Origin: an uncultured Prevotella sp.
Lineage (GTDB): Bacteria > Bacteroidota > Bacteroidia > Bacteroidales > Bacteroidaceae
Assembly (NCBI GenBank): GCA_900322095.1
Contig: ONYS01000003.1
Location: forward strand, 1-48,248
Direction of reading: 5' to 3'
Length of the DNA: 48,248 nt
Both the position numbers and the translations under genes were made by a program. Under the pieces are notes generated by a model. That model made no database searches. It saw only the letters and a program-made list of their open reading frames with translations, and was not told the DNA's origin. Shown piece after piece: positions 44,978-48,248 of the stretch. How positions within the stretch are numbered: position 1 is the stretch's first letter; each line of letters begins with the position of its first letter.

Positions 44978-47578
44978 TTAAATCTCTTCCAATTGATTGG
45001 TCAGCACCCAGCCTTCCCTCCCGTCGGCGAGTTTTATGCCCCGCCAGTTGGGCAGGCTCTTGTCGATGATGTCGACGCGCGTGCCCTCGTGCAGGATGAA
45101 GGACTCGCCGGAATTGCGGGCGGGCGTCTTCTTGACGTTCACCGAACTCGACATAATGATGGCGCCCTTGCGGTTGATGAACTGCTCCTTCTGCTGATAG
45201 GCGAAAAGATTGCTCAGGAGGAAGACCACAAAGAAGGCCGCTCCGCCAAAGAAGCCAATCTTGCGCGAAAGCACAGTGGGGCCGAACAAGTAGACCAGAA
45301 CGAGCAGCAGCGAGGCGATGATGCACACGATGGCTGTCACGGCCCAGTTGTCGACGCTCGTGAAGTTGACCAGCGACTTATACCACGTGACGAAGAACAT
45401 CTCGCTCTTGGGCGAGATCTGGTCGATGGTGCGCGAGCGGGCAAACTCAAGGTTGAACCGAATGTCCTTGTCGCCAGGCGAGAGCATCAGCGCACGCTCA
45501 TAGTTGAGCACGGCGTGGGTGACGTCCTGCGAACGGAAGTAGGCATTGCCCAAATTGTAGTAGAGGTCGGCACTGGCACCCTTCTTGAGCAACTCCTCAT
45601 AGTCCTTGATGGCCTGATGGTAGTTGCCCTTCAGATATTCGTTGTCGGCATTTTCCTTAGTGATGGCTCCTGCACTCAGCGGAAGCAGAAGCATCACCAG
45701 CAACAGCATCGACATCGTGCGCCGGCCTGACTTTTTATTCTGTTTCATCACATTCTCAATATTCTCTATTGCGGTCATAGCCGTCTCGAAAGTCTTACTC
45801 ATGTTGCCCTCACTGTCGCCGGGGGCAAAGCGCTCATACTCGCACTCGTCGAGGGCCTTGATAAACTTGTCGATGGTCTGATCGTCTACGCCGTGCGACC
45901 GCAGCATGTCGGAGATGTTCTCGCGCGAAAGTTTCTCTACCGGCATATTGAGCTTGTCGCCCACGTAGCCCCACAGAGCGCGCAGCACCTCATCGTAGAA
46001 CTCGCTGCGCTTGCTGGCGAACATCAGGTCGCGGGCATGGCGCAGATGCTTGAAGGCTACGCGGTTGGCCTTCTTTCCACGCATCTTCACCACGTCGGCA
46101 TTGTCGATGGCGCGCTGGCGGAAGATGACAAGCAGCACGATGAAGGCGATCAGAGGGATGAGCAGGTCCACCCAGTAGCTGGCGCTGCCAAAGAAGAACT
46201 CGTCGATAGGATGCTGGTCGGCAGCTCCCTGCTTGATGGGATGAATGTCCTTGTTCTTCATGTCGTCGAAGCTCTCCGATGAGCCCGAACCGGCGCCCTT
46301 GCCCACCTCTACCGTGAAGGGCTGCGTGCGCAGCGTGCGGTATTGATTCAGCTGGGTGTCGTAATAGGTGAACTCTACGGCCGGAATGGTGAACTTGCCC
46401 TCATTGCGCGGCACAGCCAGGAAGTCATAGATCATGTTGCCTTCCACGCCATTGGCTGTGAGTTTGGTCTTGTCTGTCACCTTGGCGTCGTACTTATCAA
46501 AGTCCTTGGGGAAGTTGACGACGGGCAGCTTCAGCAGTTTCAGGTTGCCCGTACCGCCAATGACGATGCGCAGGGTGATGGGATTGCCGGCCTTCACCGA
46601 CTGTTTGTCGAGCTGGGCCGAGATGTTGAACCGCCCCACTCCACCCGAGAAGCCGGCAGGCTTGTCAGGCAGGGGATCCACCTGAATGGTGACTCCAGGA
46701 GCGACGATGCTCTTCTTCACCTCCACATAGCCCGAACCGCCATTGAGGAAGGCCTCCATGGGGTCGACGGTGCGGTTCTGCTGCACCACGATGCCGCGGT
46801 AGGTGATGGGTGGTATCTGGAGTTTACCCGTCATCTGGGGATACATCACATACTGGCTCCAGGTGACGGTCTGATAGTTCTTGCCTCCCACGCGTTCCAA
46901 GTGGAAGCTCTTCTGCTGGGGCAATGGCACCTCCTGCACGTGGAAGCCCGTCAGATCGGGCATCTTGCCCTCGAGTTGGGTCAGATCGACGGTGGTATAG
47001 ACCTTATAGGTCAACAGCACCGGTTCCTGCTCGTGCACGCGCTTCTTGTTGGCGCTGACCTTGATGAAGAGCTCGTTGCCATTGATCGGCGTGCCAGCCT
47101 GCTCCATGGGCGCACTGTTGCTCTGATGGTTGCGCGGTGCACTGCCATTGGCTCTTGTGGCGCCAGAGACGGTCACCCGAGCGCCATTGGAGCTGATCCA
47201 ACGGCCATTCACCATTGCCTTCAGAGCCGGCAACGAATAGCTTCCTGCCTTCTCGGCATAGAGCGTATAGGTCACTGTGAGCGATGAGGAGCTGCTCATG
47301 TGACCATTGACCATCATAAAACTGGATTGTCGCGACGTATAGGGACCGGCGATGAGTTCCAAGCCATTGGGGAAACCGCCAACACGGAAATCCTCTACGT
47401 CGTTGGTAGAGATGGTATAACTCAAGCGGAAATTTTCTCCCGTCGATACATGCTGGGGTACAGACACAGAGATCCGCTGCGCCAAGGAATCAGCAGTATC
47501 CAATGAGAGTAGCAATATCAAGAAAAGCAATGACAGCTTTCCCGTTGAGTCGTGTAGAAATTTCTGTATCATATTCAA
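44978..47578 (-). CDS. BatD-BatE fusion protein (aerotolerance-related)
   Basis: An 866-aa envelope protein. Residues 1-610 match BatD: a signal peptide (ending near DSLAQ), Ig-like domains with VSVPQHVSTGENFRLSYTIST, a membrane helix at about 466-485 and a cytoplasmic tail. Residues 611-866 match BatE: M611 begins a sequence like an ordinary BatE signal peptide (MKQNKKSGRR then MLLLVMLLLPLSAGA), followed by TPRs (ADNEYLKGNYHQAIKDYEELL, ADLYYNLGNAYF), two membrane helices (about 745-795) and an SH3-like end (VNVKKTPARNSGESFILHEGT, GWVLTNQLEEI). BatA-E proteins, with MoxR and DUF58 proteins, act at the envelope in oxygen tolerance, but those genes are not upstream here. A promoter lies at 47667-47699. 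It heads the leftward operon. Confidence 0.85.
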   Translation of the reverse strand: MNMIQKFLHDSTGKLSLLFLILLLSLDTADSLAQRISVSVPQHVSTGENFRLSYTISTNDVEDFRVGGFPNGLELIAGPYTSRQSSFMMVNGHMSSSSSLTVTYTLYAEKAGSYSLPALKAMVNGRWISSNGARVTVSGATRANGSAPRNHQSNSAPMEQAGTPINGNELFIKVSANKKRVHEQEPVLLTYKVYTTVDLTQLEGKMPDLTGFHVQEVPLPQQKSFHLERVGGKNYQTVTWSQYVMYPQMTGKLQIPPITYRGIVVQQNRTVDPMEAFLNGGSGYVEVKKSIVAPGVTIQVDPLPDKPAGFSGGVGRFNISAQLDKQSVKAGNPITLRIVIGGTGNLKLLKLPVVNFPKDFDKYDAKVTDKTKLTANGVEGNMIYDFLAVPRNEGKFTIPAVEFTYYDTQLNQYRTLRTQPFTVEVGKGAGSGSSESFDDMKNKDIHPIKQGAADQHPIDEFFFGSASYWVDLLIPLIAFIVLLVIFRQRAIDNADVVKMRGKKANRVAFKHLRHARDLMFASKRSEFYDEVLRALWGYVGDKLNMPVEKLSRENISDMLRSHGVDDQTIDKFIKALDECEYERFAPGDSEGNMSKTFETAMTAIENIENVMKQNKKSGRRTMSMLLLVMLLLPLSAGAITKENADNEYLKGNYHQAIKDYEELLKKGASADLYYNLGNAYFRSQDVTHAVLNYERALMLSPGDKDIRFNLEFARSRTIDQISPKSEMFFVTWYKSLVNFTSVDNWAVTAIVCIIASLLLVLVYLFGPTVLSRKIGFFGGAAFFVVFLLSNLFAYQQKEQFINRKGAIIMSSSVNVKKTPARNSGESFILHEGTRVDIIDKSLPNWRGIKLADGREGWVLTNQLEEI

Positions 47579-47666
47579 TTTTCAGCGGGTGATAGTCCAC
47601 AGATGAGAGGAAGGCCTAAGCCCAGCCTCTTTGCCCGAATAATTATTTCACTTGTCTTTTTAACTG

Positions 47667-47699
47667 CAAAATTACAATTTTATAGCCACCCCACACAAA
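47667..47699 (-). promoter_or_regulatory. Promoter of the batDE-PAP2-queA operon
   Basis: Minus-strand TTTG (complement of 47696-47699) and TAATTTTG (complement of 47667-47674) are 21 nt apart. The leader is about 85 nt. Confidence 0.65.
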
Positions 47700-47849
47700 C
47701 GTGGCTTCTAAATAATATTAAAAACATAAGTTTATCGGCGTAAATTAAGAAAGATTAAGACCGACGATAATGTTGATCTGACGCAGAACACGGACGTGAG
47801 GAGAAAATATCTGCTCTGACGACCAAGCAAGAAGGGGGGAAGACCCAAA

Positions 47850-47899
47850 CCAGCTAGACACGCCCCCGGCTAGACCCACCCCAGCTAGACCCACCCCCA
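47850..47899. repeat. Tandem CTAGACCCACCCC repeat
   Basis: Three consecutive copies of about 15-16 bp, the first diverged (CTAGACACGCCCC). C-rich on the plus strand; no function evident. Confidence 0.6.
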
Positions 47900-47900
47900 T

Positions 47901-47922
47901 CCCCTCCCTACAGAGGGAGGGG
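47901..47922. repeat. CCCCTCCCT/AGGGAGGGG hairpin
   Basis: A perfect 9-bp GC-rich stem (47901-47909 with 47914-47922) with an ACAG loop. A diverged half copy (CCCCTCCCTTTGTAGAGG) occurs near 48142-48159. Confidence 0.7.
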
Positions 47923-47951
47923 AACGCAAATGTAGGAATCCGCATGGAAGG

Positions 47952-48104
47952 AGGGTCGTCATTCCTGACGACCAAGCCCGTACTCTAATTGCGAATCACA
48001 AGCAAATCTTTCGTCGATAGTAGGGTCGTCATTCCTGACGACCAAGGATTTAATTGCGATGAGCAAGCGGTCCTTCTTTCTTGGCCGTCAGGAATGACGG
48101 CCCT
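47952..48104. repeat. Palindromic repeat family, two direct copies and one inverted
   Basis: Two 25-bp identical copies (47952-47976 and 48022-48046) each contain GGTCGTCA-TTCC-TGACGACC. A third copy in the opposite orientation (48080-48104) has GGCCGTCA-GGAA-TGACGGCC, in which both arms have changed together and pairing is kept. A half copy (TGACGACCAAG) lies at 47817-47827. Confidence 0.82.
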
Positions 48105-48248
48105 CCTATTCGCCCCTACCATCTACCCCGCTTACTTCTCCCCTCCCTTTGTAGAGGCTGTAACAAAACCCCAAATAGGGGGGCTATATGGGGGCACTTT
48201 TTCCAATATTTCTTTCGTATTTATTTGCGTAAGTCATTTATTTTTAGT

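Larger units (their letters stand above)
47579..48248. other. Non-coding right edge with repeats and promoter
   Basis: 670 bp with no credible gene: a 76-codon frame here runs through the repeats and looks random. It holds the batDE promoter, CTAGACCCACCCC-type tandem repeats (about 47850-47899), a CCCCTCCCT hairpin and three related palindromic repeats described separately. Confidence 0.7.

Noticed and set aside
45893-47287. Plus-strand open frames opposite the BatD-BatE gene
   Set aside because: Their composition is that of reversed Bat coding sequence; no domain or start signals.
47745-47975. 76-codon open frame at the right edge
   Set aside because: It runs through the tandem and palindromic repeats and has a random-looking composition.

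Overview
The window reads as a chromosomal segment of a Bacteroidales bacterium, most likely a member of the Prevotellaceae. The support is indirect but consistent. Candidate promoters follow the Bacteroidota pattern (TTTG about 20 nt upstream of TAnnTTTG), Shine-Dalgarno sequences are largely absent, and the protein families are typical of that group: a BatD/BatE protein, DUF3078, DUF2027-Smr, DUF5715, a DUF4982-type GH2 enzyme, a MetH without an activation domain, a ComEC without its hydrolase domain, and a large homodimeric pyruvate:ferredoxin oxidoreductase. The content is mainly housekeeping. I see no rRNA, tRNA, CRISPR array, transposase, phage gene or defence island.

Layout. Positions 1-5.2 kb (+) carry an ABC-F ATPase with a disturbed start, RarA, a D-2-hydroxyacid dehydrogenase and a TRIC/UPF0126 channel. 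Positions 5.3-14.5 kb (+) start at a good promoter and carry a DMP19-like protein, SmpB, MetH, a small secreted protein, Map, TsaD, a CinA/PncC-type amidase and a secreted GH2 beta-galactosidase, nearly all closely spaced. A converging GNAT/DUF2156 fusion gene (-) follows. Next comes a 22-bp tandem-repeat array and a C69 dipeptidase (+). Positions 18.5-24.7 kb (-) hold ComEC, a DUF3078 outer-membrane protein, an FAD-dependent dehydrogenase, a Gph-like phosphatase and MltG. Positions 24.9-26.2 kb (+) hold a stand-alone tandem CBM20-like protein and a small acidic protein. Positions 26.3-33 kb (-) hold a GHL10-like secreted hydrolase coupled to a mannose-1-phosphate guanylyltransferase, a winged-helix protein with a histone-like tail, AspRS and an orphan ATP-grasp protein. 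Positions 33-37.9 kb (+) hold an AAA/DUF4143 ATPase and pyruvate:ferredoxin oxidoreductase. Positions 38-47.6 kb (-) form an apparent seven-gene operon: BatD-BatE fusion, PAP2 phosphatase, QueA, DUF2027-Smr, NadE, a DUF5715 peptidase-like protein and a short-chain dehydrogenase. The right edge is repeat-rich non-coding DNA.

Functional themes. Translation and its rescue are strongly represented (ABC-F, SmpB, Map, TsaD, QueA, AspRS). Others are cofactor and one-carbon metabolism (MetH, NadE, PncC-like), envelope and peptidoglycan work (MltG, DUF5715, PAP2, GDP-mannose supply, DUF3078, Bat proteins), glycan use (GH2, GHL10, CBM20) and anaerobic pyruvate metabolism (NifJ). No complete new system is visible. 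The best leads are the ATP-grasp orphan, the CBM20-only protein, the BatD-BatE fusion cut off from the rest of a bat operon, the DUF2156-GNAT fusion, the histone-tailed winged-helix protein, the 22-bp array and the palindromic repeat family at the right edge. All assignments are by reading motifs and recalling families; no database search was possible.
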